This document shows positions 52,043 to 61,887 of a DNA stretch of 64,000 bases, piece after piece; position 1 is the first letter of the stretch, and each line of letters starts with the position of its first letter. The DNA is from Rhynchopus sp. YZ270_cl-10 (Eukaryota > Euglenozoa > Diplonemea > Diplonemida > Diplonemidae): contig OZ037917.1 of the NCBI GenBank assembly GCA_964035575.1, forward strand, positions 496,001-560,000, given 5' to 3'. The notes beneath the pieces are model-generated. The model saw only the letters and a list, made by a program, of their open reading frames with translations, was not told the origin of the DNA and ran no database searches. The translations under genes were made by a program, and so were the position numbers.

Positions 52043-52361
52043 AGTGAGGGTGTTGTGTGTTGGGGTGGTAAAGCGAAGAGGGCTGTTGTGTTGCGTTGAG
52101 GAGGGCGTCTTTTTTTTTTAAACTGTCAAAATTATAAAACTCTTTTTTGTTAAAAGCTACTAGAGGGAACAATGAGAAGGGGGGAAACTGTGTACATCAC
52201 AACTTTGTGAAAAAGTCTACAAAAAAAAAAATTCAAAAACAACAACAGATACAAACAAATTTTTTGGGAGAAAAGGGAATATTTTGATGAATCTGAGCCT
52301 CCTCCTCCTTTCACCCTTTTTTTCAATCATTTTTTTATCCACCTTTTTACAACAAAGTACA
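52043..52361. other. Short spacer, nothing seen
   Basis: A weak A-like string at 52283-52310 (GATGAATCTGAGCCTCC, then TTTCACC) is the only hint of structure. Confidence 0.4.
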
Positions 52362-54050
52362 TTACATTGGGGACGCAGAGCTGTGTCTTGCAGGAGATGG
52401 GGAGTGCTGGCTGACTGAGACGGCACGCCCCTTTGAGGAGTGGTAGGAGGAGTGGTTCTTCCTGAGGGCAGCCTCTTGTTGTTCAAGCGCGTCGCGTTGC
52501 GAGCGGAGGCGGACTTCTTCGTCGAGGAGTGGGCGTTCTTCTTCTTCAGAGTCTTTGCGTTTGGCCTTCATATCGTCGCGCTCGCTGAGCAGGTCGGTGT
52601 GGACACCCTTCCGCGCACTCAGGTGTTGTTGTGCGTCTTCGAGGAGACGCTTCTTGGTGGCCTCGTTGTCCTTTGCGGTGCGCTCCTCTCTCTCGGTGGC
52701 GTCTCTCCTTGCCTTAGCCTGCGAGACCGCGTCCTTCGCCTGCAGATGCGTGACCCCCTTCTCGCATTGCCTCGTCTGCGCCTCCCCAAGCTCCCCTTCG
52801 CTCACCTGGAGATGGTCTTGGGTGGCTTTCAAATGCGTGTCGGCGTCCTCAACATCGGCAGCGGCTTTGTCCCGCGCAGCCTTGGTTTGCACTAAGTCAT
52901 CACTGCAGGTCCATTCTGCGCGTTTTTGCTGCTCAACTTCAACCTCCTGTTGTCTCAGTAGCTCTCTAATGTCCTCAAGACGTTGTTCCGCACGCTCGCG
53001 GACAGAGGTTTGTTCTGCAAGAGTTGACTCTGCGGAGGATACGGTTTGTTCCGCATTATCTTTTGTGGTGGTTGCGCGGCGGAAGGATTCTTTAGCTTGG
53101 GCAACGTCTTGGGCACGATGGGAAACGGCTTGGCGGATGCTGCTGGTCTCTGTCTGTGCAGTGTCGAGGGCGGCTTGGGTGTCACGCTCGAGAGATTCCG
53201 CTTCATGAACGATTTCTGCAGCTTCTGCGACCGCTGCGGCAGAGGCAACGGTATTCTCTGATGCATCTGTGACGGCGGTTTGCGAAAGACCCAGATTTGC
53301 TTCTGCGTCGTCCAGCTGTCTCTGTGCATCGGCAATACGTTGTTCATGCCGCATCTCCTCCTCATCATCCCGCCCACGGTAGTACAACGAATCGAGCAAC
53401 GTTGGGTACAGCTCTGCAAACCGCTGCCACTCCCCCGGCTGAATACACCCATCCCCATTCGCGTCGCACTTCGCAAACAGCCCTCCCACCACCCCTTCCG
53501 CGAACACCACATTCTTATCCCCCATCACCGTCGCAAACCTCTCCTCCGTCACAGCATCGTTCTTCTCTATGTCCAACAAGCTGTACACATAGCGTGCCTT
53601 CTCGCTAAACGATGCCACATCATTTCTCTCTATCTGCGGTGGAGGCAAGCTGTACTCAGTATAGGGCGGGCTGCGGACTGGAGAGGAGGACGTCAAAAGA
53701 TGCGACGATGTGGCAATGGTTTTGCTTGGCGGGGGGATCTTGCTTTGTACCTCCTTATGAAGCGGGCCTTCCCGTTGGAAGACATACACCTGGGCATATT
53801 CAGTGATCTGCGTTGCGCTGACAAGGTCCATCCAGCTTTCTGCCCCCGCCGTTTCAACGAAGATCTGCATGCGTTCGGGGATGAAAGGCTCGACAGGGTA
53901 TCCGGCAGGACGTCGCAGCGAGGATTCAGATGCAAGCACCGCCTCCGTCTTCGCCTTAAACTCAACAAACGTCGGTACACTCCCAAACTGCAACTCATAA
54001 TTCATCTTCACCCCATAAAGATCAGCAGAAACCAAAACCGAAAACACCAT
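52362..54050 (-). CDS. BILBO1: BILBO1-like flagellar pocket collar protein
   Basis: 562 residues, close to the roughly 590 of Trypanosoma BILBO1, with the same layout. Residues 1-110: a ubiquitin-like N-terminal domain whose signature residues agree with what I recall of the trypanosome protein (ESSLRRP, WMDLVSATQITEYAQVYVFQ, HKEVQSKIPPP). Residues 160-171 and 196-207: two EF-hands, the first degenerate (DIEKNDAVTEER), the second canonical (DANGDGCIQPGE). About 225-520: long coiled coil; then a Ser/His-rich tail. In trypanosomes BILBO1 polymerises into the collar around the flagellar pocket neck. It is the strongest lineage marker in the window. Single exon. Confidence 0.85.
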   Translation of the reverse strand: MVFSVLVSADLYGVKMNYELQFGSVPTFVEFKAKTEAVLASESSLRRPAGYPVEPFIPERMQIFVETAGAESWMDLVSATQITEYAQVYVFQREGPLHKEVQSKIPPPSKTIATSSHLLTSSSPVRSPPYTEYSLPPPQIERNDVASFSEKARYVYSLLDIEKNDAVTEERFATVMGDKNVVFAEGVVGGLFAKCDANGDGCIQPGEWQRFAELYPTLLDSLYYRGRDDEEEMRHEQRIADAQRQLDDAEANLGLSQTAVTDASENTVASAAAVAEAAEIVHEAESLERDTQAALDTAQTETSSIRQAVSHRAQDVAQAKESFRRATTTKDNAEQTVSSAESTLAEQTSVRERAEQRLEDIRELLRQQEVEVEQQKRAEWTCSDDLVQTKAARDKAAADVEDADTHLKATQDHLQVSEGELGEAQTRQCEKGVTHLQAKDAVSQAKARRDATEREERTAKDNEATKKRLLEDAQQHLSARKGVHTDLLSERDDMKAKRKDSEEEERPLLDEEVRLRSQRDALEQQEAALRKNHSSYHSSKGRAVSVSQHSPSPARHSSASPM

Positions 54051-54128
54051 TTTTTTTTTCTCTTTTAAATGGTACCTAAAGAAGGGGAGGATAAGAAGGG
54101 AGGAGAAGTGTGAAAAAAAAAAGAAGGT

Positions 54129-54257
54129 TTTTGAAAACTTGGTTGTTTTAGTGTAGACACCCGAAGATGAACTGCACTATACACAGGTTTTTGTTGATGA
54201 ACCAAAGCCTCTCTGTGCTTACTCTGATTAGATTATTCTTTCTGTGCTTAGTCACCT
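54129..54257 (+). repeat. Elements C and A in a row
   Basis: C (54129-54182): TTTGAAAACTTGGTTGTTTT, AGTGTAGACACCCGAAGATG, CACTAT. A (54193-54230): TTGATGAACCAAAGCCTCTC, TGTGCTTACTCTGATTAG, followed by a second right half (54236-54257, TTTCTGTGCTTAGTCACC), as if an A copy had been partly duplicated. Confidence 0.75.
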
Positions 54258-54475
54258 TGAAAAAAACGATTGTATCTTGCCGTGCACATCAAACAAGAAC
54301 ATGAACCAAAGCCTCTGAATGATGATGAAAAGATTGAGATTGTGTGGAAAAAAAAAATGGGGTAATCATCGTTTTTCTTGTTCGTTTCTTTGCCCCCTTC
54401 TTTTAGGGGGAAAAGGGAGGAGGGGAATTTTTTATGTACCTTCCCCCGTTCTGGAGAGACTCAAAAAAAAGGTGT

Positions 54476-54512
54476 TTGAGATGAAATGTGCCTCTCATGA
54501 CAACAGACATCT
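54476..54512 (+). repeat. Family A-like hairpin
   Basis: TTGAGATGAAATGTGCCTCT, CATGACAACAGACATCT: AGATG pairs with ACATCT. Confidence 0.6.
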
Positions 54513-54905
54513 AAGAAAAGGGGGGGGGTAATTGCATTTCGTTGGTGCGGTGTATCTGGAAGAGATATGGAGGTGGCAAAAGAGGCACGTCAAAAAAAAA
54601 ATGGTTTATTGCAGGTTGTCATTTTCCTGCAATGTTTGCATAGAAAGAAAAAAAAGGAAAAAAAGTGTGGAATTTTTTGTTGGGTATCTACCTTGCAAGC
54701 CTACGTAGTCGTATGCGGAGGGATACCTTCCTTTGTCCATTACACCAACCATTCACCCATCCCAAAAAAAAACCCCCCGCTTTTACGTTAGAAGTAACAG
54801 AACAATGGACCAGATAAAGGAAAGAAAAGAGAGAGAAATGGTAAGTACCGCCCAAAGGGCTTGTATGGTGTTGAGAACAAAGCTGAGGTGAAAACAAAAA
54901 ACAAA

Positions 54906-54945
54906 AAACGAGTACAAAGCGCTCTCGTGGCGTGTGTACCCTGAA
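54906..54945 (+). repeat. Family D element
   Basis: GAGTACAAAGCGCTCTCGTG then GCGTGTGTACCC. Confidence 0.65.
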
Positions 54946-55273
54946 TAAATGAAGAGATTGATTGAGATAAACCTCAGCCGCTCAGGTGCTCAAAAGGCAT
55001 CTTGTAAAATTCACACTAAAAAAAAGAACACTTTTTACCACTATCGTTTTCGCGGTGGAACAATGCTGAGTTTAAAAAAAAATACATTGGTGTTCCGGAG
55101 GGGGCTATATTGTCCTTGTCAGGTATTTCAGGAACACCACACATTGGAGGGGGAAAAAAACTCTGGTCGGTCCCCAAAGAATCAGCTTGAACATTCACTC
55201 AAGAGAAAGGAACCCCATGGGGACATGTTGTGGAAGAGAGAGAGAGAGAGTGAGATCAACAAAACAAAAGAAA

Positions 55274-55380
55274 AGTTTATAAGATGATCCTAAGCCTCTC
55301 GTGCTTAGTCACCTTACAAAACAAAGTGAAGTTGATAGTGCAAACGCCTCTGAGAGACGCAGGCACGGGCACTCCACGAA
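55274..55380 (+). repeat. Composite of elements A and B
   Basis: A (55274-55317): GTTTATAAGATGATCCTAAG, GCTTAGTCACCTTA around CCTCTCGT, the consensus form. B (55325-55380): GAAGTTGATAGTGCAAACGC, CTCTGAGAGACGCAGGC, GGGCACTCC. Confidence 0.85.
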
Positions 55381-55488
55381 AAACAAAAAAGAGAAACAAA
55401 ACGAGGCCGTTGCTGCGAGATGCTTGGTATATTATCTCCCTCACCCTGTGGGGGGAAAAAATCTGCAGAAAAAAAAATTGAAGAAAAG

Positions 55489-55526
55489 TTTGTAAAATGA
55501 ATCTCAGATCTCGCTGAGTCATCTTA
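55489..55526 (+). repeat. Family A hairpin
   Basis: GTTTGTAAAATGAATCTCAG, ATCTCGCTGAGTCATC: CTCAG faces CTGAG. Confidence 0.7.
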
Positions 55527-55919
55527 ATTCTTCTAAAATACAGGGGGGAGATGTGTACCATTTTTTTTAGCGGACAATAAAACCGCAAGAAAACTTTTCC
55601 GCAAATTTCGGTCTGAGTTTATTTTTAATAGAAGCAGAAGGGGGGGAACATGGTAAAAAAACATTGTTCTTTCTCTCGTTTGGCGGTCAGAGTTTTTTTT
55701 TTTTAAAGCCCCTTCTCTCTCTTCCCCCTCTCTTTTCTCTCATTTGCATTTTTCTCTCTTTTTTTGTTTTTTTCCCATTTCTCACACCCGTTTCTTTTGT
55801 TAAAAATCACCCTTGATAAAAACAAACGTATGACAAAACAACTGAGAAGATGGCGTGCACAACAGAGCTGAATTCAAAAAATAAAATAAAAAACACGGTG
55901 AAGCTTGCACAAGAGGCAA

Positions 55920-55945
55920 TCTACACTATTCCAACAATTCTTCGT
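55920..55945 (-). repeat. Family C fragment
   Basis: Minus strand reads GAATTGTTGGAATAGTGTAG, the left end of the family. Confidence 0.55.
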
Positions 55946-56298
55946 CTTAAAAATAGCTTAAATCATGAATGCACATTTCGTACACATATTTTTTTTTTTC
56001 CACATACAATGGTATAACAAACAAACTAAAAGAAAACGGCTACATGGGAGTGCACTACACAAAATACATAACATAGGTTTCCCCCCCCAAAGATGAGATA
56101 ATAACCCAAAAAAATTAGACCGAATTGGACGAATTTTTCTTGCGTTGGTTAGAACAAAAAAATATAAAAGAACTTGTTTAGTCACCTAGAAAAGAAAGAA
56201 AAAAGCACACAAAACAAACAAAAATACCCCCTTCTACCCGACCTCCGTGATCTCTCTGTTCATTTTGCGTTCTGGAAATGGGTCAATTTTTGACCATA

Positions 56299-59200
56299 TT
56301 ATTTTGATCCAGAGGATGCGACGGAGGCACTAGTTGGTGACTGGTCACCCGCTGTCCGACTTGCAGCACTTGATGCTGTCTCAGCCGCAAGCCCTTCTCC
56401 CGACACGTCGACATGCTTACGTGTACTCCCTTTGCTCGTCTCACTTTGCTTGGACCCCGCATCATCGGAACCCCCCAAATCATCCTTCGAAGCAACAGCG
56501 TCACCAGCAAACGTTGTGTTCGGTCTGTAAAAAATTGATTTTTTTTTTGTTTTGTTTTGGGAAAATCCTCCGATTCTGGAAAAAGTCGCCCATACCTTCC
56601 TAGGTTAGGAGCAGCTTCGGAGATGTTCAAAGGAAACGTTGCTCCTAGCGTCGACAAGCTTGCGAGGGTGAGAACCTGGGTGATGGGAGTGGCGTTGATT
56701 AGATACATGACAAGAAGAGCACACGAAAAAAAAGCGAGGTGACGACACGTCGTCAATTCATCAAAGAAAAAAAAACATATCATGGAAAACTCCAAAGTTA
56801 GCAAAACGCATGATTTTAAAGTTTACCCATTTTGAAAAAACCCCTTCTGTTAAAGACAATACCTGACCGGCCCCTCTGTTGGTGATGCTGCTGATGGCAT
56901 TGCCTGGCGCCGATACAACAGTATTGACTGCAGATGACGCGATGTTGATAGGCTTGGACATGACCTGCATGAGCCCACCTTCTTCCTTCTTCTTCGCGAC
57001 ACTCTGTGTTGTGTCCAACGGAAGCTCCTTCCTTTGCGACTCTGAACAAATCTGCGTGGCCCCTGCGGCAAGCTTATGCTTCGTCTCATTCACAATATCT
57101 TTATCAGGTGTGAACGCCGACCACTCTAGCGCAGTGTACTGCTCCTTCTCTGGCGCGGGAATCGCTTCAAGGGTCAGTGGTACGCGGCATTTGTCCTCTG
57201 CGTCCATACGCTTGCCTTCCTTCAGAATGATCTCATCAAGGGTTTCCTCAGAAGGGAATGCTTGGAAGCTTGGCTCTGGTGGTGGGGCCTCTGGGGCCTT
57301 GGGTTTTTCTTGCACCATGGGTCGTTTGTATTCACCTTCGCCGGTAGAGGTGCCGGAGACGAAGGGGACGTGCTCGGTGACAATGTCGCCTATTATTGCC
57401 TCTGCGTCCCACTGTGTCGCGGCAGCCTGAGAGAGCACCTCGGAGGGGAAGGTCAGAAGCGACCCTGCTGCACTGTTGAGTTTGTTGAACATCTCGCAGA
57501 AGGTTTCTTCCGTCATATCCTTCGTCCGCTCGGTTGTTGTTTCCGCAAAGGAAGCGCCTTGCCCGTCATGTGTAATCGCAAAGCTGTCGCTGCCAGAGTC
57601 CTTCACCGCCTTCAGCCCTGGAAGAAGAAGTGCTGTGACCACCTTTTTGTCTGCAGAGAAGACCAATCGTGCGGCACGCCCTGTGGTGTAGACGGTTTTG
57701 CATTCGTCGCAGGAGCGTGAGGCTGTGGAGGAGTAGTCAAAGTGTTTGGGGAATTCGTGTGTCTTTGCGGAGCAGTCGCCGCAGAAGAGCTTGCCACAGC
57801 CGCGGCAGTGGTGGCGTCTGCGGAGGAAGGTGAAGCTGCGTCCGCATGATTTGTTCTGGCAGACAGACGACGCAGAGTCGGGGAGAGAAGGTGGCAGGCT
57901 GAAGACGTCGCGCTTCTCTGCCCCAGCCACCCACATCTGTGCAGAGGTCTCGCCAGACTGGCTGCGAACCAGCACAACACCCTCAAGCTTGTCGTCCTTC
58001 CACTCCCCTTCAATCACCTCTGTCTCCGCCTCCCCCTTTGTCTTCACAATTTGCTTTAAAGTGCCCTTTCCATGCCGCAGGTCGTCCTTCCAGAATCCGG
58101 TGTACACATCTCCTTCAGCGCCAGTTAAACGGCCGCGGCCGTTTTTCTTTCCGTTGCGCCATTCTCCAATGTAGGCGTCGTTGTTGGCGTACTGCATGTA
58201 GCCGATGCCATGGCGCATGTCGTTGCTGTGCTGGCCGTTGTATTCGTCGCCGTTTTCGTAGAAGGCGACGCCACGGCCGCCGCGGAGGACAGTGGTGGTG
58301 ATGCCATGGGTCATCTCCTTCACAACCTCGCCGTGGTAGCGTAGTGTGAACAGCACATTGCTCTCGAAGACACCCTCCTTCACAGTGCAGTCGGTGTGCA
58401 GGAGGAAGCCGCGGCCAGAGCGTACGCCGTCCTTCCACTGCCCGAAGTACTCCTCGCCGTCGGAGGCGCGTATGCTGTTGCCGTGGCCTTCCTCCACGTC
58501 GCGTACCATAGCACCGATGTACACATCGTCGTTCGGGTAGTGCTTCACCACGTTCCCCGTGAAGCACTGTGCCTGCACCGTGCCCAGTACCACCGTGCCC
58601 GCCTCCCACGCAGTCACCACCGTGGCCCCCTGCTGCGCCTTCTCACTGCAGCTCACACAGCTTTTGTTCTCCATCTGCTTCTCTGAGGATGGCACCAAGT
58701 CAGTGTCAAACCTGCTGAACCCAACCGGAATGCGAGTCTCCTTCATGCAAGTGGAGCAGTGCGGTTTGTGGCACCCCGGGCAAGTGTACTTCCACCGTGT
58801 CATGGTGAAGGTGCCGTTGCACCCGGTGCACGTCAGGATAGACGCGTTGGATGGTACGTTGCCTTCATGCGATGCGGCAAAGTTGAGACCATGTGGGTCC
58901 ACAAGGCGCGGCAGCAGCTCAGTCCGCTCAACACCCTCAGTGAAGTTGCAGCGTACAGAACGCAACACGGAGGACCCCTTCATGAAGTACACCAGGGCAG
59001 GGCCGTGCAGCTTGCCATTGGCATCCCACGTCGCCTCCATCACAGTGTCCTTCGCATACAGCACCCCAGGCCCGACACGCTCATCGTTCAGCCACACACC
59101 ATTGAACGTGATCTTATTTGCAGTGTCAAACAGAATGCCATGCCCCTGACGGGTACCATAGCTCCAACCTCCAGAGTAAACAGAGCCGTTCGGGTATTCG

Positions 59201-60762
59201 ATCAGCCCATTCCCGTGCGGCAGGTCATGCGAAAGCGAGCCGAAGTACTTTGCCCCATCCTTGAAGCTGATCTGTCCCGTGACCGCCTTGATGCCTTCAA
59301 CCCAGATTCCTGAGTAGAGCGACGCATTTGCGTAGTGGTACGTCCCACGGCCGTGGTACATCTTCTTTGCCCAATCACCGTCATAGTAAGGCACAGCAGG
59401 TGCGTCGGCAGCCCATGCACCGTGCACGATGCTTGAGTTGTCGCGCTGCAGCAGACCGCTGCCGGAACGCTCCCCATCGACCCAGTCTCCGACGTATTCA
59501 GAGCCGTCTGCGTATTTCTTGCAGCCTTGGCCGTTTTGCGCACCTTTGGACCAGTTGCCATAGTAGAAGCCGCCATCTTTGTCCCACATCACCCCTTTAC
59601 CGTGGAATTTGTCGTGCTGCCATGAGCCCGAGTATGTGTTTCCGTTGGTGCACCACATGATCCCCTTGGTGCGCACGCCTTTGATGAAGGTGCCGATGAA
59701 GAGGTCTCCGTTCGAGTGCAGCATGCTTCCCGTTTCCTCCCCCTCGCCTGTGTGGATCACGCCGTTGGCCATGGGGCCGGTGTACTCTGCTTTTTGCTTG
59801 AAGAATTTGAGGTTCCCCATGCCATGGCGGCGGTTGTTCTGCCAGTACCCGTCGTACACATCGCCGTTCTTGTAGGTCATGACACCGTTCCCGCTGATCA
59901 GTCCTTTGTTCCACCCGCCAACGTATTTATCACCGTTGGGGAAGTCCTGCGACCCGCGGCCGTGCTTCTGGTCGTTCTTCCATTCCCCTTCGTACCTCCC
60001 GCCTGCGGCGTAGTGAAGCGTTCCGCTGCCATGCCGTTGGTCTTTGTGCCAGTCCCCTTCGTACTTATCGCGGTTTTCATAGGAGCATTTGCCCTTGCCC
60101 TGCCTCACATTCATGTGGTAGTCGCCAGAATAGACCATGGCATTGCGGTACTCCGTCTTGCCCCTGCCCTGCCTGCCCTGCTCTGAGTTGAGGAAGCCGT
60201 CGTATGATTTGAGCCCTGAGCCGACCTTTTCTAAGAAAAACTCGATTGGGAAGGTTGGGTCGTTGCTGGAGGCGGAGGACGGGGTCGGGACGATGCGGAT
60301 CGAGCTGGTGGAGTGGAACTTTGCGTGCGGGCCATGCGGCTTGTCTGAGACCCAGGGACCTTCGTATTTGTAGTCCTTCGTTTGGAGTGTGCCGATGCCG
60401 TGGCGGGTGCCGAGGTTCCATTCCCCGATGTAGAGCGAGGTGTCGGCGTAGACCCGCTTGCCCTGCCCGCAGTAGACGTTGCGCTGCCATTCACCGTCGT
60501 AGGAGCCGTCGTCCTTTGAGTCCATGACGCCGCTGCCTTCCTTCAGTCCATGGCTCCAGCGTCCACCATAGCGGCTGCCGTCGTTGTACAGCGCAATGCC
60601 TGTTCCGTGAGGCTTGCCCTCCAAAGCCTCCCCGTCATAGTGGAGTAGCGTCGCATCACTCAGGCCGTCCGTGCTGTATGTCTCGCATGTGTACTGCCGC
60701 ACCTTCTTCAGGGTCCACTCCTTTGTCTCCTGCGGCGTCGTGCCGGAAATTAGTCCTAACAT
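56299..60762 (-). CDS. MORN-repeat protein with two FYVE-like fingers, three exons
   Basis: Exons 60762-56863, 56675-56596 and 56524-56299 join in frame to 1401 residues. Residues about 20-595 and 735-935 are MORN repeats (YxGxWxxGxxHGxG style, over 25 units), which form extended platforms at membranes or cytoskeleton. Between the blocks (about 640-705) is a Cys-rich finger (CTGCNGTF, CPGCHKPHCSTC), and after the second (about 965-1025) a clear FYVE-type zinc finger (CGRSFTFLRRRHHCRGCG, CGDC, CDEC) whose RRHHCR basic patch is the phosphatidylinositol-3-phosphate site. A Pro/Glu-rich tail follows. Introns at 56862-56676 and 56595-56525 lengthen the tail by 101 residues; read without splicing the frame ends in a false tail. 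Likely a peripheral membrane scaffold of endosome or flagellar pocket. Confidence 0.9.
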
Positions 60763-61887
60763 TGTTTACTGCACAGTGGGACAAAAAAGGAAGTCCCGAG
60801 GCACGTCTAGGGTGGAGTAATGGGGAGAAGTGAGGTGTTCAAACGAAGTGGAGAAGTATGAACACAACGTTGAGGGAGAGGGAGGGGGGTGGGGTGGGGA
60901 GGGGGGTGGGGTGGATAAGAAGTGCTAAGGGAGAAGTTTTTTTTTGTGGCTTTCCCTTATTTTTTGTCATAAAAAGGCAAAGGTAAAACGGTAAAAGACA
61001 ATTGAGAAGATGACGTTCCGAGGGAATTAAGCATACGGGGTGTTCGTCTTTGCAGTGTTAAAATCTCGGAGGAAGACAGAAAAAGGACGAAAAGTAAGAA
61101 CACAAAGCACGTTGCCAATGCTATGTGTACTTACCTGGTGCTTCTCTTCAAGTTGATTAATATAACGTGAAGTGCTGAACAGCAGATGGGCAAAAGACCG
61201 GACACAAGCCAGTCCTAATAAATTGAGCACTGTATTAATAAAAAATACAATAAACACTCAGGACAAAGACCAACAGTGGTATTGAAACAGGTGGCATAAA
61301 GGCAAATTCAAAACAAATGAACACGCAGAACAAAGCGACGCGTGAACAAAACAAAAATATTTTTTTTCAAAATAAAAATGTGAGGATCAAAGAGCAACAT
61401 ATGTGGATGTAGGCCCTTTGGTGTACACAACAACATCAAAAAACGCTGATAAAAAAAACCCCACACCAACACTGTCAAGACAGAAGACCTGTCGTGGTCG
61501 GTAGAGAACAACGGTTCTTCACCCAACCACGGCGATCTAGAGGTCATATCATGTGTTGTTGTGGCTACAACCGGCAGGGCCAGTGTTCTATAAAGAAAAG
61601 AAAGAGAAAGGGGCAAACAGGAAATAAAGAGAATCCTGTAATGAAGAAGAGAACAGGGTGCTGGGTTATATTCTATATCCGTGCAACAAGGGGTCCGTTA
61701 GGAAAATTAGTGGTGATAAAAGAGAAGTTGAAAGTGCAAATAAAACAAGACTGGATACAGGATCCGCAAACAGTAAAGCGCGGACAGTTCCGTGGCAGGT
61801 TGAGCAATGAATTGGATTTTTGCCTCATAATTGAGGCAGCCACAGATCAGATCTGAAAATGATGCCGCAAATGACACAGAGGTGGGT
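60763..61887. other. Intergenic, no gene seen
   Basis: A GGGGTGG-rich stretch at about 60888-60915 and otherwise plain sequence. No family A-G element recognised. Confidence 0.55.

Larger units (their letters stand above)
54051..56298. other. 2.2-kb gap with many elements
   Basis: No gene. Contains C, A, D and B elements listed separately. 55580-55910 is A/T and pyrimidine-rich without structure. Confidence 0.7.

Noticed and set aside
56761-56862. Hydrophobic, Phe-rich tail of the MORN protein
   Set aside because: It is intron read-through after the donor at 56862; the spliced tail is in frame and Ser/Ala-rich.
60885-60920. Telomere-like G-rich repeat (GGGGTGG)
   Set aside because: Only a few irregular units, inside a gene cluster, and not TTAGGG.
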